NCBI GenBank assembly: GCA_003858485.1
Contig: RQYD01000003.1
Span: forward strand, 62,001 to 126,000
Length of the DNA: 64,000 nt
Direction of reading: 5' to 3'
Origin: Clostridiales bacterium COT073_COT-073
GTDB taxonomy: Bacteria; Bacillota; Clostridia; Lachnospirales; Vallitaleaceae
In this document: positions 44,890 through 53,508 of the stretch, in pieces
Layout: the number at the start of each line of letters is the position of its first letter
Numbering within the stretch: the first letter of the stretch is position 1
Position numbers and translations under genes: made by a program
The notes under the pieces: generated by a model
Databases searched by the model: none
Seen by the model: only the letters and a program-made list of their open reading frames with translations
What the model was told of the DNA's origin: nothing

Positions 44890-45924
44890 ATGAAGAAAAA
44901 GATGATAGCATGGATTATGAGCATAGTAGTTGTAATGTTGGCAATAGGAGGATGCACGGAAACCAAAACAGAAACAAATGGAAAGAATAGTAAGACAGAG
45001 GTAAAAGAAAATAAGGCAGAGATAAAAGAAAATAAAACGGATGATCAGAAAACGATCGGATTTGTTGGTATGACTTTAAACAATGAATACCATATTACAT
45101 TGGCGAATGGAGCGAAAGTTGAAGCCCAGGCCAATGGTTTGAAGATAGAAATTCAAGCGGGAGATCAACATGCCAGTGCCGATGCCCAATTAGGAATTAT
45201 TGAAAATATGATTGCCAATAAAGTGGATGGAATTTTATTGGTACCAAGTTCTTCTGACGGTTTGGAATCTGCTTTGACCAAATGTAAGGAAGCGGGGATT
45301 CCAATTATCAATTTGGATACTAAGCTAACGGATTCCAGTTTAAAAAATGTGGGAATGGATATTCCGTTTTATGGAACAAATAATTTTGAAGGAGCTAGAT
45401 TAGCTGGGGAATATGTATCTAAAAATTTTAATAAAGGAACAAAAACTGCAATTTTAAAAGGAATTGAAGGACAAACAAATGCAGCCGAGCGCTATAACGG
45501 GTTTATAAAAGGCGCTGGAGACGCAATTGAAGTTATTGCTGAGCAAACTGCTAACTGGGAAGTTGACCAAGGATATACGGCTGCCCAAAATATCATTAGT
45601 GCAAATCCAGAAGTAGAGCTGTTTTTCTGTTGTAATGATAATATGGGAATTGGAGCTTTAAGAGCAATTAAGGAAGCAAGTTTGCAGGATAAAATAAAAA
45701 TAATTGGCTTTGATGCTGTTAGTGAGGCTCTTAATTTAGTTGAAAATGGGGAATTCTTGGCAACTGTGGCACAATATCCGGCAGAAATGGGTAAATTGGG
45801 TGTGCAAAATATGATTAAGGTTTTCCAGGGAGAAAAAGCAGAAAATTATATTGATACTGGAACCAAAGTGATTACCAAAGATGATGTAAAAGAATTTAAA
45901 GAATACTTAAAAACATTTGAATGA
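44890..45924 (+). CDS. Sugar-binding lipoprotein of the ABC importer (RbsB-like)
   Basis: This 344-residue extracellular lipoprotein has a type II signal peptide: MKKKMIAWIMSIVVVMLAIG followed by the lipid-attached Cys22 (lipobox AIGGC). A lysine/glutamate-rich spacer, partly a short repeat of KTEVKENKAEIKENK, leads to a Peripla_BP_4 domain with 'IGFVGMTLNNEYHITLANGA', 'IIENMIANKVDGILLVPSSS', 'EAGIPIINLDTKL' and 'ELFFCCNDNMGIGALRAI'. It captures a mono- or small saccharide or polyol. AAGGAGG lies upstream. Between its stop and the aldolase start (45925-46118) is a short stretch without a recognisable gene. Confidence 0.94.
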   Translation: MKKKMIAWIMSIVVVMLAIGGCTETKTETNGKNSKTEVKENKAEIKENKTDDQKTIGFVGMTLNNEYHITLANGAKVEAQANGLKIEIQAGDQHASADAQLGIIENMIANKVDGILLVPSSSDGLESALTKCKEAGIPIINLDTKLTDSSLKNVGMDIPFYGTNNFEGARLAGEYVSKNFNKGTKTAILKGIEGQTNAAERYNGFIKGAGDAIEVIAEQTANWEVDQGYTAAQNIISANPEVELFFCCNDNMGIGALRAIKEASLQDKIKIIGFDAVSEALNLVENGEFLATVAQYPAEMGKLGVQNMIKVFQGEKAENYIDTGTKVITKDDVKEFKEYLKTFE

Positions 45925-46118
45925 ATGGAACAGAAAAATATTCGAGGAAAATTTTATTTAGCTTTCCTGTGTTTTCAGATGTCATTTGATCACACAAAAG
46001 AAAGTTTTGATTTTATTCTTTATAATAGGGTTAGAAGTTTTGATGTAGAAAGCCAAAATTTCAGGTTTTGTTCTTATTATGACCCTTTATGTAAATGGTG
46101 GAAAGGAAGAGCGAAATT

Positions 46119-46775
46119 ATGTTAATGGAAAAAGAAAGATATGAATTAATTAAATATGGAAAAAAATTAGTTGAAGCGGGTTTAACTAAAGGAACTGGTG
46201 GTAATTTGAGTGTTTTCGACCGTGATACTGGATATGTGGCAATCACTCCTTCGGGCATTGATTTTTTCGAGATTCAGCCAGAAGATATTGTGATCATTGA
46301 TTTAGAAGGGAATATTGTCGAAGGTCAGCGCATCCCTTCTTCCGAATGGGAAATGCATTTAATGCCATACCGAACCAGAACCGATATTGATGCAGTGATT
46401 CATGCGCATACCATGTATGCTACAGTATTGGCTTGTCTGCGCTGGGAATTGCCAGCCACTCACTATATGATTGCAGTAGCCGGACCATCTGTCCGGGTGG
46501 CTGAATATGCAACCTATGGCACACATGAACTGGCAATTAATTCCTGCAAGGCAATGGAGGAAAGAAAAGCAGTGCTACTAGCTAATCATGGCATTTTGGC
46601 AGGAGCTAATGATTTGCTCAATGCCTTTAATATCGTTGAGGAAATTGAATATTGTTCTGAAATTTATGTTAAAGCTAAGAATATTGGTACTCCGATTATA
46701 CTATCAGATGAAGAAATGGCATTAATGGCAGAAAAGTTCAAAACTTATGGTCAAAAGCAAAGTATTTTGGGATAA
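46119..46775 (+). CDS. fucA: Class II aldolase, L-fuculose-1-phosphate aldolase-like
   Basis: This 218-residue zinc enzyme splits a ketose 1-phosphate into dihydroxyacetone phosphate and an aldehyde (lactaldehyde for fuculose or rhamnulose phosphate). FucA features are all visible: 'GLTKGTGGNLSVFDRD' binding the phosphate, 'IPSSEWEMHLMPYRTR' with the catalytic glutamate, the zinc histidines in 'VIHAHTMYATVLACL' and 'LLANHGILAG', 'PATHYMIAVAG', and the late 'SDEEMALMAEKFKTYG', which closely resembles E. coli FucA. ATG 46119 is preceded by GGAAAGGAAG; the frame from 46095 starts without a site. The fucO remnant begins five bases after its stop. Confidence 0.88.
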   Translation: MLMEKERYELIKYGKKLVEAGLTKGTGGNLSVFDRDTGYVAITPSGIDFFEIQPEDIVIIDLEGNIVEGQRIPSSEWEMHLMPYRTRTDIDAVIHAHTMYATVLACLRWELPATHYMIAVAGPSVRVAEYATYGTHELAINSCKAMEERKAVLLANHGILAGANDLLNAFNIVEEIEYCSEIYVKAKNIGTPIILSDEEMALMAEKFKTYGQKQSILG

Positions 46776-46780
46776 TTATT

Positions 46781-46996
46781 ATGACAACCAGAATTGTGCT
46801 GAATGAAAAATCTTATCATGGAGAAAGTACATTACAGGAATTAGCGACTGATTACCAGTAGGGGCTTTTTCAGCTGTGGCCTGGGCATTGTGCATAATCT
46901 GTTAACTCAATCGGCTATGAATGTGCCTGTCGCCCTGGTAATCCCAAAGCTCCGATCTTTGAAGATATTAAGAAGTTGTATCTGTTCCTGATGTAA
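46781..46996 (+). pseudogene. fucO: Remnant of lactaldehyde reductase FucO, multiply deleted
   Basis: About 216 bases keep three recognisable pieces of an iron-dependent alcohol dehydrogenase of about 380 residues. The start, MTTRIVLNEKSYHGESTLQE, matches the FucO N-terminus and ends at a stop at 46859. In another frame, from about 46860, 'GFFSCGLGIVHNLLTQ' matches the metal-site region GFSNVGLGLVHGMAH. The final part, PGNPKAPIFEDIKKLY followed by a stop at 46994-46996, matches the FucO C-terminus (GNP..ATLEDIVELY). The order is correct and only internal parts are missing, so several deletions have shrunk the gene in place. It links the operon to lactaldehyde, hence to fucose/rhamnose-type sugars. 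Confidence 0.8.
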
Positions 46997-47069
46997 GAAA
47001 ACAAGATAATTAATTGGCCGATTATATTAAATCAATAAGAATACTATACAAAAAATAAAAAAGAACCCA

Positions 47070-47175
47070 AAAAGGGTTGTTGCAAATATAGAAAGTTCAC
47101 ACAAGATATTGTGATAAGACATAGGAATTTTACCTTGTATTTTGTGCGAAAATCTTAAAATGCAACAGCCCTTTT
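47070..47175. mobile_element. Short IS-derived MITE with long inverted ends
   Basis: AAAGGGTTGTTGCA at 47071-47084 pairs with TGCAACAGCCCTTT at 47161-47174. The inner sequence continues the inverted symmetry imperfectly: GAAAGTTCACACAAGATA against the reverse complement of TATTTTGTGCGAAAATC. The whole 106-base unit is nearly all stem. The end sequence GGG.TGTTGCA with a TTTTGTGC..AAAAT interior resembles ends of IS1182-like insertion sequences; this is from memory. No transposase is included. Confidence 0.6.
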
Positions 47176-47256
47176 AATTTTATATGGAAAAAATAAATTC
47201 AAAGAGATTAAACCAGGTACTATGGCCATTTCGAGAAGCCAGGTATCAGTTCTATT

Positions 47257-47380
47257 CACGCCTCCGAATTATTTGTGCAGATGAATAATAACCATTTTCT
47301 AATTCGCTTAGTTTTTTGGTGAAAATTCTTTTGGATTTCCAGCCGGTACTTTACTTAAAGTTAGAAAACATGATTTCCTA
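47257..47380 (-). pseudogene. Fragment of a second Rpn-type nuclease gene
   Basis: These 124 bases are clearly homologous to 47688-47802 inside the intact nuclease gene directly upstream (on its strand). Shared blocks include CCTCCGAATTATTTGTGC, GATGAATAATAACCATTTT and GCCGGTA.CTTACTTAAA. The frame is shifted (LSKVPAGNPKEFSP in one frame, then KLSELEN in another). It is the relic of a tandem copy or of a partial duplication. Confidence 0.7.
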
Positions 47381-47400
47381 AAACCTGTATACAAAATAGC

Positions 47401-48264
47401 TTACAGACTTAAAATCGTTTCTTCACTCAGTCCGGTTGCCGATACGATATCTTCGATCGGAATATTAAGGGCCAGCAGGTTCTTGGCGATGGTGTTCTTT
47501 TCTTGTTGTATGCCTTGTTTTACTCCTTTATTATGACTTTCGGCAATTAGCGAAGCCCGGTCACATTCATAACGAAAAGCGGCTTCGTATTGCAAACGTT
47601 CTTCTTTATTGCTAAAGAAACGGTTCATGGTTTGATTGGCATAATCAAGAGTGGTATTTTCTTTGGCTAGCATTGATCTCACCTCCGAATTATTTGTGCG
47701 GATGAATAATAACCATTTTTCTAATTCACTTAATTTTGTTAATGAAATTTCATTTGGATTGCTCGCCGGTATCTTACTTAAGTTTAAAAAATGCAGTTCC
47801 AATAAATCATCAAATTCTCTGGAGTCATCAACATTTATCAGTTTATACAAGGAATGAACGGTATTGGCATATTCAAAGCTATCGTTAATCAATGTAATAT
47901 TAATACATTTTTTTAGGGTCGAGTAATTTTCGCCAATAGCGAAGTTTTCGGTATAGCGATTGGCCCAGTAAAATAGAATTCTCTCCGGGAAAAAGCTTTG
48001 ACTTTGGTTTTGCATTTCCAGATTGATTTTTTTGCCATTTTGTAAAGCTAGCTTAAGATCTAGAATTCCCTGTTTAGTATTGCTATATGCCTGAAGGGTA
48101 AAGGGGTTTTCAATCGTGATTTCTGCTAATTCCGGCTTTGGGATTTTAAGCACCAAAGACAGAAATTCCCTTAAAACAGGCCGACCCTCTGGGCTGGCAA
48201 ATAATTTTTTAAATGCGTAATCATTGCGAATGGTAAAAGTAAAATCCTGATGGAAATTGTGCAT
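47401..48264 (-). CDS. Rpn-family PD-(D/E)XK nuclease / putative transposase
   Basis: This 287-residue protein belongs to the Rpn/PDDEXK_2 family (recombination-promoting nuclease, often annotated as putative transposase). The N-terminus 'TIRNDYAFKKLFASPEGRPV' is the family entry. The nuclease core is 'QGILDLKLALQNGKKINLEM' with the aspartate and the Glu-x-Gln of the active site, followed by 'RILFYWANRYTENFAIGENY'. The C-terminus carries 'GVKQGIQQEKNTIAKNLLAL', the short tail repeat often variable in this family. E. coli Rpn proteins stimulate RecA-independent recombination; mobility of the gene itself is unproven. The start has GGAGGATA upstream on its strand. It sits among other mobile debris. 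Confidence 0.9.
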   Translation of the reverse strand: MHNFHQDFTFTIRNDYAFKKLFASPEGRPVLREFLSLVLKIPKPELAEITIENPFTLQAYSNTKQGILDLKLALQNGKKINLEMQNQSQSFFPERILFYWANRYTENFAIGENYSTLKKCINITLINDSFEYANTVHSLYKLINVDDSREFDDLLELHFLNLSKIPASNPNEISLTKLSELEKWLLFIRTNNSEVRSMLAKENTTLDYANQTMNRFFSNKEERLQYEAAFRYECDRASLIAESHNKGVKQGIQQEKNTIAKNLLALNIPIEDIVSATGLSEETILSL

Positions 48265-48706
48265 AGTATCCTCCTTTATTATAGAATATTTTTCTGAAAA
48301 ATGCTAGTAGGAACTTGAGTTTCTGCGAAAAATCAGTTTTAAATCATGTTAGAGCATATTTTAGCAATTTTAACTCTCATCATTTCTGTTTGCCATGAGC
48401 AAGCGGAAACCCACTTTATATAAAGAGTTTCAAAAAAACTGCAGAAACACAAGCAATAGGAAATCAGAGAATGGAGCGGAAAACAAGAACAAGATAAATG
48501 AGGTTTTAAGACAAAATATAAGAATATCTATATTCGCACAATTATCTAAAGTGTGGAGATAGGTATTAGATAAGTTCAGTATAGCAAAATTATCTCCAAA
48601 AGTCGTCCTCTATTAGAGGAATAGGCTTATAATTTTATAAAAAAAGAATAAAATATTTAGATGCAATGGAGCCGGTCTTTTTTTGAATAAAAGTAACTTG
48701 TTATAT
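48265..48706. other. AT-rich gene-free stretch
   Basis: No frame with a ribosome binding site is visible between the nuclease start and the mobile element at 48714. The nuclease promoter should lie at its left end. No hairpin with a T run or direct repeat of note was found. Confidence 0.4.
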
Positions 48707-48713
48707 TTATTAA

Positions 48714-48953
48714 CTCAACTTTCCCACGTTCCCTGGAACAGTCTTTTTTATGGCGTGTGCTGCGGAAGCATCTTTTTGCAGAAAAGTGCGAAAGCGGTGT
48801 GCAACCGCAAGCCATCTTACGAAGTAAGTGACGAAAAGTAGGTTGCCCACCCGGGCAGAAAAACGAAGTTTTTCGACAAGGCTTGTTAAATGGGTGGGAT
48901 GTGCCCGTTCTCCAGAGCGGGATAGAGCAAAAAAAGACTGTGGGAAAGTTGAG
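48714..48953 (+). mobile_element. MITE-like element, copy C (240 bp, full length)
   Basis: The ends CTCAACTTTCCCACGTTCC and GACTGTGGGAAAGTTGAG match copy A, and the length is identical. An exact 7-base target duplication TTATTAA flanks it (48707-48713 and 48954-48960). The interior is nearly the same sequence as copy A, with single-base changes, which suggests recent spread. It lies upstream of the miaB promoter. Confidence 0.9.
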
Positions 48954-49008
48954 TTATTAACAGATGATTTCATTTTATGCCCTGACAGCTTACAGGCTTA
49001 AAATTTTT

Positions 49009-49037
49009 TTGCCTTTTTAGGGGCTTTGTGGTATACT
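49009..49037 (+). promoter_or_regulatory. Promoter of miaB-mutS
   Basis: TTGCCT at 49009-49014 and TATACT at 49032-49037 have a 17-base spacer. The miaB start is about 150 bases downstream. Confidence 0.65.
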
Positions 49038-49189
49038 ATCAGTCACGAAAAAAATAGTAAAAGAAAAGCGGTGAATTACGGAAATGCTGAAGTAAAGCAG
49101 TTTGGTAGCAGATTTGAGCAGGAAACGGCAAGAAAGATCAGAGCTTAATTTATTTTACTGGAGGATGGAAGATTAGGAAGGAAACAACT

Positions 49190-50614
49190 GTGAAAGAAGA
49201 AAAACAACCGGAGCGGATGCTGTCAGCCGACTATCAAAAAACTTTAGCCGACTTGCGACTTAAGGTCAGTCAAATGGCTAAGCAAAAAGACAGACCACTC
49301 TTATATCATATTACAACTTATGGCTGCTTAATGAATGAACATGATTCCGAAAAATTAAGAGGCATTTTGGAAACTATTGGCTATCAGCCGGCTGCCAAAG
49401 AAGATGAGGCCGATATCGTTCTATATAATACCTGCGCCATCCGGGATGGAGCCGAGCAAAAGGTATATGGCCGATTAGGATATTTAAAAACAGTCAAGCG
49501 CAGGCGGCCGGAGATGCTGATTGCCCTTTGCGGTTGTATGACTCAGCAAAAAATTGTTTTGGATAAATTGCAGAAAACATATCGGCATGTGGATATTATT
49601 TTTGGCACTCATAATATTTATATGTTTGCTGAGCTTTTGATGGCATGTCTGGAAACCGGTGAGCAGATCATTGATATTTGGGACAAACATCAGGAAATTG
49701 TGGAAGATTTGCCGATTATCCGGGATAATCCATATAAGGCCAGTGTCAATATCATGTATGGCTGCAATAATTTTTGCTCCTTTTGCATTGTTCCCTATGT
49801 CAGAGGCCGTGAGCGTTCAAGGCCATCGGCTGATGTAGTGGCAGAAGTCCGGGAATTGGTTGCTCAGGGAGTGGTGGAAATCATGCTGCTGGGGCAAAAT
49901 GTTAATTCCTATGGACATGGACTTGAGGAAGATATTAATTTTACCGGATTACTTCGTAAATTGGAAGAAATTGACGGATTAAAACGGCTGCGCTTTATGA
50001 CCTCGCATCCTAAAGATTTAAGTGATGAACTAATTGAATTTATTGGCATTAGTCAAAAGTTGTGTCCACAATTTCATTTGCCGATGCAATCCGGTTCCAA
50101 TAAAGTATTGAAAGAAATGAATCGCCATTACAGCCAAGAGCATTTTATGGAACTGGTGGCTAAATTGCGTAAAGCCCGGCCGGATATTGCCATCAGCACC
50201 GATATTATTGTCGGTTTTCCCGGAGAAACTGAGGAAGACTTTGCCCAAACATTGGAAGTGGCAGAAAAAGCCGAATTTGATATGGCCTATACCTTTATTT
50301 ATTCTCCGCGAACCGGCACCAGGGCTGCGGCCAGAGAAGATAAAATTCCGGATGAAGTCAGCAAAGAGCGTTTTGGCCGATTGCTGAAAGTTGTTAACCA
50401 AAATATTCATAAGAAATCAGTGGCACTGCTGGATACTATCCAACCGGTGCTGGCTGAGGGAATCGGGGAGAATGGTAAGATCAGAGGACGACTGAATAAT
50501 AATCATTTGATTCATTTTGACGGAGATGCCTCTCTTTTGGGGAAAATTGTGGATGTCAAAATTGTCAAAGCCAGAACATTTTATTTAATGGGAGAATTAG
50601 TAAATCATGGATAA
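49190..50614 (+). CDS. miaB: tRNA-2-methylthio-N6-dimethylallyladenosine synthase MiaB
   Basis: MiaB is a radical SAM methylthiotransferase that adds a methylthio group to i6A37 next to the anticodon of tRNAs reading UNN codons. The N-terminal UPF0004 domain supplies Cys46, Cys82 and Cys116 ('ITTYGCLMNEHDSEKLR', 'YNTCAIRDGAEQK', 'LCGCMTQQK') for the sacrificial cluster. The radical SAM cluster is in 'MYGCNNFCSFCIVPYVRGRE' (Cys192, 196, 199). A TRAM domain closes the protein at about 400-470. The 474-residue length is usual; the N-terminus is slightly extended. Start GTG 49190 follows AGGAAGGAAA. The gene overlaps mutS by eight bases. miaA is not in the window. Confidence 0.96.
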   Translation: MKEEKQPERMLSADYQKTLADLRLKVSQMAKQKDRPLLYHITTYGCLMNEHDSEKLRGILETIGYQPAAKEDEADIVLYNTCAIRDGAEQKVYGRLGYLKTVKRRRPEMLIALCGCMTQQKIVLDKLQKTYRHVDIIFGTHNIYMFAELLMACLETGEQIIDIWDKHQEIVEDLPIIRDNPYKASVNIMYGCNNFCSFCIVPYVRGRERSRPSADVVAEVRELVAQGVVEIMLLGQNVNSYGHGLEEDINFTGLLRKLEEIDGLKRLRFMTSHPKDLSDELIEFIGISQKLCPQFHLPMQSGSNKVLKEMNRHYSQEHFMELVAKLRKARPDIAISTDIIVGFPGETEEDFAQTLEVAEKAEFDMAYTFIYSPRTGTRAAAREDKIPDEVSKERFGRLLKVVNQNIHKKSVALLDTIQPVLAEGIGENGKIRGRLNNNHLIHFDGDASLLGKIVDVKIVKARTFYLMGELVNHG

Positions 50615-53222
50615 AGCAAAGCTCACTCCGATGATGCAGCAATACTTTGATTTAAAAACAGAATATGCCGATTGCATTTTATTTTTTCGTTTAGGTGATT
50701 TTTATGAAATGTTTTTTGAAGATGCCAAAACGGCCAGCCGGGAGCTGGAAATTGCACTGACCGGAAGAGATTGCGGAATGGAGGAAAAGGCGGCCATGTG
50801 CGGAGTACCGCATCATGCAGTCGATAATTATCTATACCGCCTGGTCAACAAAGGATATAAAGTGGCAATTTGTGAACAGGTGGAAGATCCGGCGCTGGCC
50901 AAGGGAATTGTTAAGCGGGAAGTGGTGCGGATCGTTACTCCTGGTACCAATTTAAATCCGGACAATCTGGATGAAAGCAAAAATAATTATATTTTTTGTA
51001 TGACTGCTTATGGCGGGAGTTATGGCCTGGCCTATACGGATATTACTACCGGTGATTTCCGGACAACCGTCGTTCACAGCTTTGAAAAGGCAGTCGAGGA
51101 AATCGCCAAAATTGATCCGGCAGAGATCCTGCTGAATCGTGATTTAGCTGAAGATAAAGATTTTGTTCAAAAAATCAGGCAGCAGTACCGAATTTTTATC
51201 AGTACTAAAGAAGATTGGTTTTTCGATTTGGCTGCCTGTAAGGAAGTAATTATCAACCATTTTGGAATATTGTCATTGGAAGGCTTGGGGAATTTGGAGG
51301 CTGCCCATCAGATTGCGGCCGGAGCACTGCTCCGTTATGTATCCGATACCCAAAAGGGCCAGGTCAGCCAGATCGGGCATATTGAAGTATATGTGCCGGG
51401 ACAGTATATGATTTTAGACCCGGCCACCAGACGAAATTTGGAGCTGACCGAAACCATGCGGGACAAAGACAAACGCGGTTCGCTTTTGTGGGTGCTGGAT
51501 AAGACCAGAACGGCCATGGGTGCCAGAATGCTCCGTTTTTTTCTGGAACAGCCATTGATTGATGGCCAGCACATTGAAGAACGTTTATCAGCGGTTGAGG
51601 AATTGAAAAATTCACCGTTTTTTTTGGCAGATGTGCGGGAACTCTTAGAGCCGATTTATGATCTGGAGAGACTGATGACCAAATTAATTGCCAAAACTGC
51701 TAATCCACGTGATTTACTGGCCTTTAAAAATTCGCTGGCGATGCTGCCGCATATTAAAAATCTTTTAAATGAGGGCAATAGCTCAGCGATTTCGGGAATT
51801 CGGGAAAAATTGGATGTGCTGGCTGATCTATGGCAAATGATTGAAAACGGTATTTCGGAAGAAGCACCGATTTCCTCAAAAGAAGGAAATGTCATTAAAA
51901 GTGGTTATGATGAGCAGATTGATAAATATCGCCTGGCTTCCAGTGAAGGCAAAGCCTGGCTGGCCGGTTTGGAGCAAAAAGAAAAGGAAGCAACCGGGAT
52001 TAAAAACCTGAAGATTAAGTATAATCGGGTTTTTGGCTATTATCTGGAAGTGACCAATTCTTATGCTGATTTGGTGCCGGCGCATTATGTCCGCAAACAG
52101 ACAACCGCTAATGCTGAGCGTTATATTACTGAGGAATTAAAGCAGATGGAAGATACCATTCTGGGAGCGGAAGAAAAATTATTAGCCAGAGAATACCAAC
52201 TGTTTAGTGAAATCAGGGAAAAATGCGGAGCCGAGGCAGAAAGGATCAAGCGAACAGCCGGGCAGATTGCCACTTTGGATGTTTACCAGTCATTGGCATA
52301 TGTGGCAGCCGCCCAAAATTATGTGCGGCCCACATTTACAGCGGATGACAGTATGGAAATTGTGGATGGCCGGCATCCGGTCATTGAAAAAATGCTGGCG
52401 GAAAATGAATTTATTGTCAATTCGACCATCTTAAATCAAAAGGAGCATTTGCTGATCATTACCGGTCCGAATATGGCGGGTAAGTCAACTTATATGCGGC
52501 AGATTGCCTTAATTCAATTGATGGCCCAAATTGGCAGTTTTGTACCGGCCGCCTCAGCCAGGCTGGGCCGGGTTGATCGGATCTTTACCAGAGTGGGTGC
52601 ATCCGATGATTTGTCTTCGGGCAAATCGACCTTTATGGTAGAAATGGCGGAAACTGCTAATATTTTGCGGAATGCTACCAAACATAGCCTGGTTATACTG
52701 GATGAAATCGGCCGCGGTACTTCGACCTATGATGGCCTGAGCATAGCCTGGGCGGTGGTTGAGTATTTGGCCAATCGCCAGCTATCGGGAGCCAAAACTT
52801 TGTTTGCCACTCATTATCATGAACTGACGGAGCTGGAAGGTAAGATTGACGGGGTGGTCAATTATTGCATTTCCGTAGCCGAGCGGGGAGAAGATATTAT
52901 TTTTTTAAGGAAAATTGTGCGTGGCGGAGCGGATAAGAGTTATGGTATTCAAGTAGCCAGACTGGCCGGGATACCGGGGACAGTGGTACGCCGGGCAAAA
53001 GAGATTCTGGCTGAGCTGTCAGCGGCTGATATTGCAGCGCAAAGGGAAATTAAGCCGAAAAATCTGGCATTTATGGCGCCGGACAGTGTACAGCTGAATT
53101 TATTTGGCGAGGAGTCGGTCGTTGAGGAGCTAAAGGAGCTGGATTTGGATGAAATGACTCCAAAAGCGGCCTGGATTTATTTAAGTAAGCTACAGGAACG
53201 AATTCGGGCGCAGGAAAAATAA
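50607..53222 (+). CDS. mutS: DNA mismatch repair protein MutS
   Basis: MutS recognises mismatches and small loops and starts repair with MutL. The 871 residues begin with the mismatch-recognition domain, including the Phe-x-Glu motif within 'FFRLGDFYEMFFEDAKTASR'. The connector, lever and clamp domains follow, and then the ATPase with Walker A 'ITGPNMAGKSTYMRQIALIQ' (near 620), 'GRIFTRVGASDDLSSG'-like region, 'VILDEIGRGTSTYDGLSIAW' (Walker B) and 'FATHYHELTELE'. Co-translated with miaB. mutL normally follows in Clostridia; here a 286-base gap leads to ybaB instead. Confidence 0.97.
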   Translation: MDKAKLTPMMQQYFDLKTEYADCILFFRLGDFYEMFFEDAKTASRELEIALTGRDCGMEEKAAMCGVPHHAVDNYLYRLVNKGYKVAICEQVEDPALAKGIVKREVVRIVTPGTNLNPDNLDESKNNYIFCMTAYGGSYGLAYTDITTGDFRTTVVHSFEKAVEEIAKIDPAEILLNRDLAEDKDFVQKIRQQYRIFISTKEDWFFDLAACKEVIINHFGILSLEGLGNLEAAHQIAAGALLRYVSDTQKGQVSQIGHIEVYVPGQYMILDPATRRNLELTETMRDKDKRGSLLWVLDKTRTAMGARMLRFFLEQPLIDGQHIEERLSAVEELKNSPFFLADVRELLEPIYDLERLMTKLIAKTANPRDLLAFKNSLAMLPHIKNLLNEGNSSAISGIREKLDVLADLWQMIENGISEEAPISSKEGNVIKSGYDEQIDKYRLASSEGKAWLAGLEQKEKEATGIKNLKIKYNRVFGYYLEVTNSYADLVPAHYVRKQTTANAERYITEELKQMEDTILGAEEKLLAREYQLFSEIREKCGAEAERIKRTAGQIATLDVYQSLAYVAAAQNYVRPTFTADDSMEIVDGRHPVIEKMLAENEFIVNSTILNQKEHLLIITGPNMAGKSTYMRQIALIQLMAQIGSFVPAASARLGRVDRIFTRVGASDDLSSGKSTFMVEMAETANILRNATKHSLVILDEIGRGTSTYDGLSIAWAVVEYLANRQLSGAKTLFATHYHELTELEGKIDGVVNYCISVAERGEDIIFLRKIVRGGADKSYGIQVARLAGIPGTVVRRAKEILAELSAADIAAQREIKPKNLAFMAPDSVQLNLFGEESVVEELKELDLDEMTPKAAWIYLSKLQERIRAQEK

Positions 53223-53508
53223 AACAAATATATTTTATAATTGTGACTTTTATGATATACTAAATGAAAAAATGGCAGTTGCTTGAAAAATTATGATTGT
53301 ATTTATTCCCCAAATGGCAGGAGAATTGATATAAGCGATTGGATGCTGTCTGGGAATAAAGACTGGAGCTTTTCATTTTAGGCTGAGAAGGAAGAACCTG
53401 ATATAAAAATGTCAGCTAAATGGATGGCTCCGGAAGCAGGAAATATTTGGCAATAATTATGGCAAACATTGATTGAAAAACAAAGAAAGATAAAAGGAGA
53501 ATACTATT

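Noticed and set aside
45925-46125. 66-codon frame between the sugar-binding lipoprotein and fucA; considered as an isomerase remnant
   Set aside because: None of the three forward frames resembles fucose, rhamnose or arabinose isomerase, and there is no ribosome binding site.
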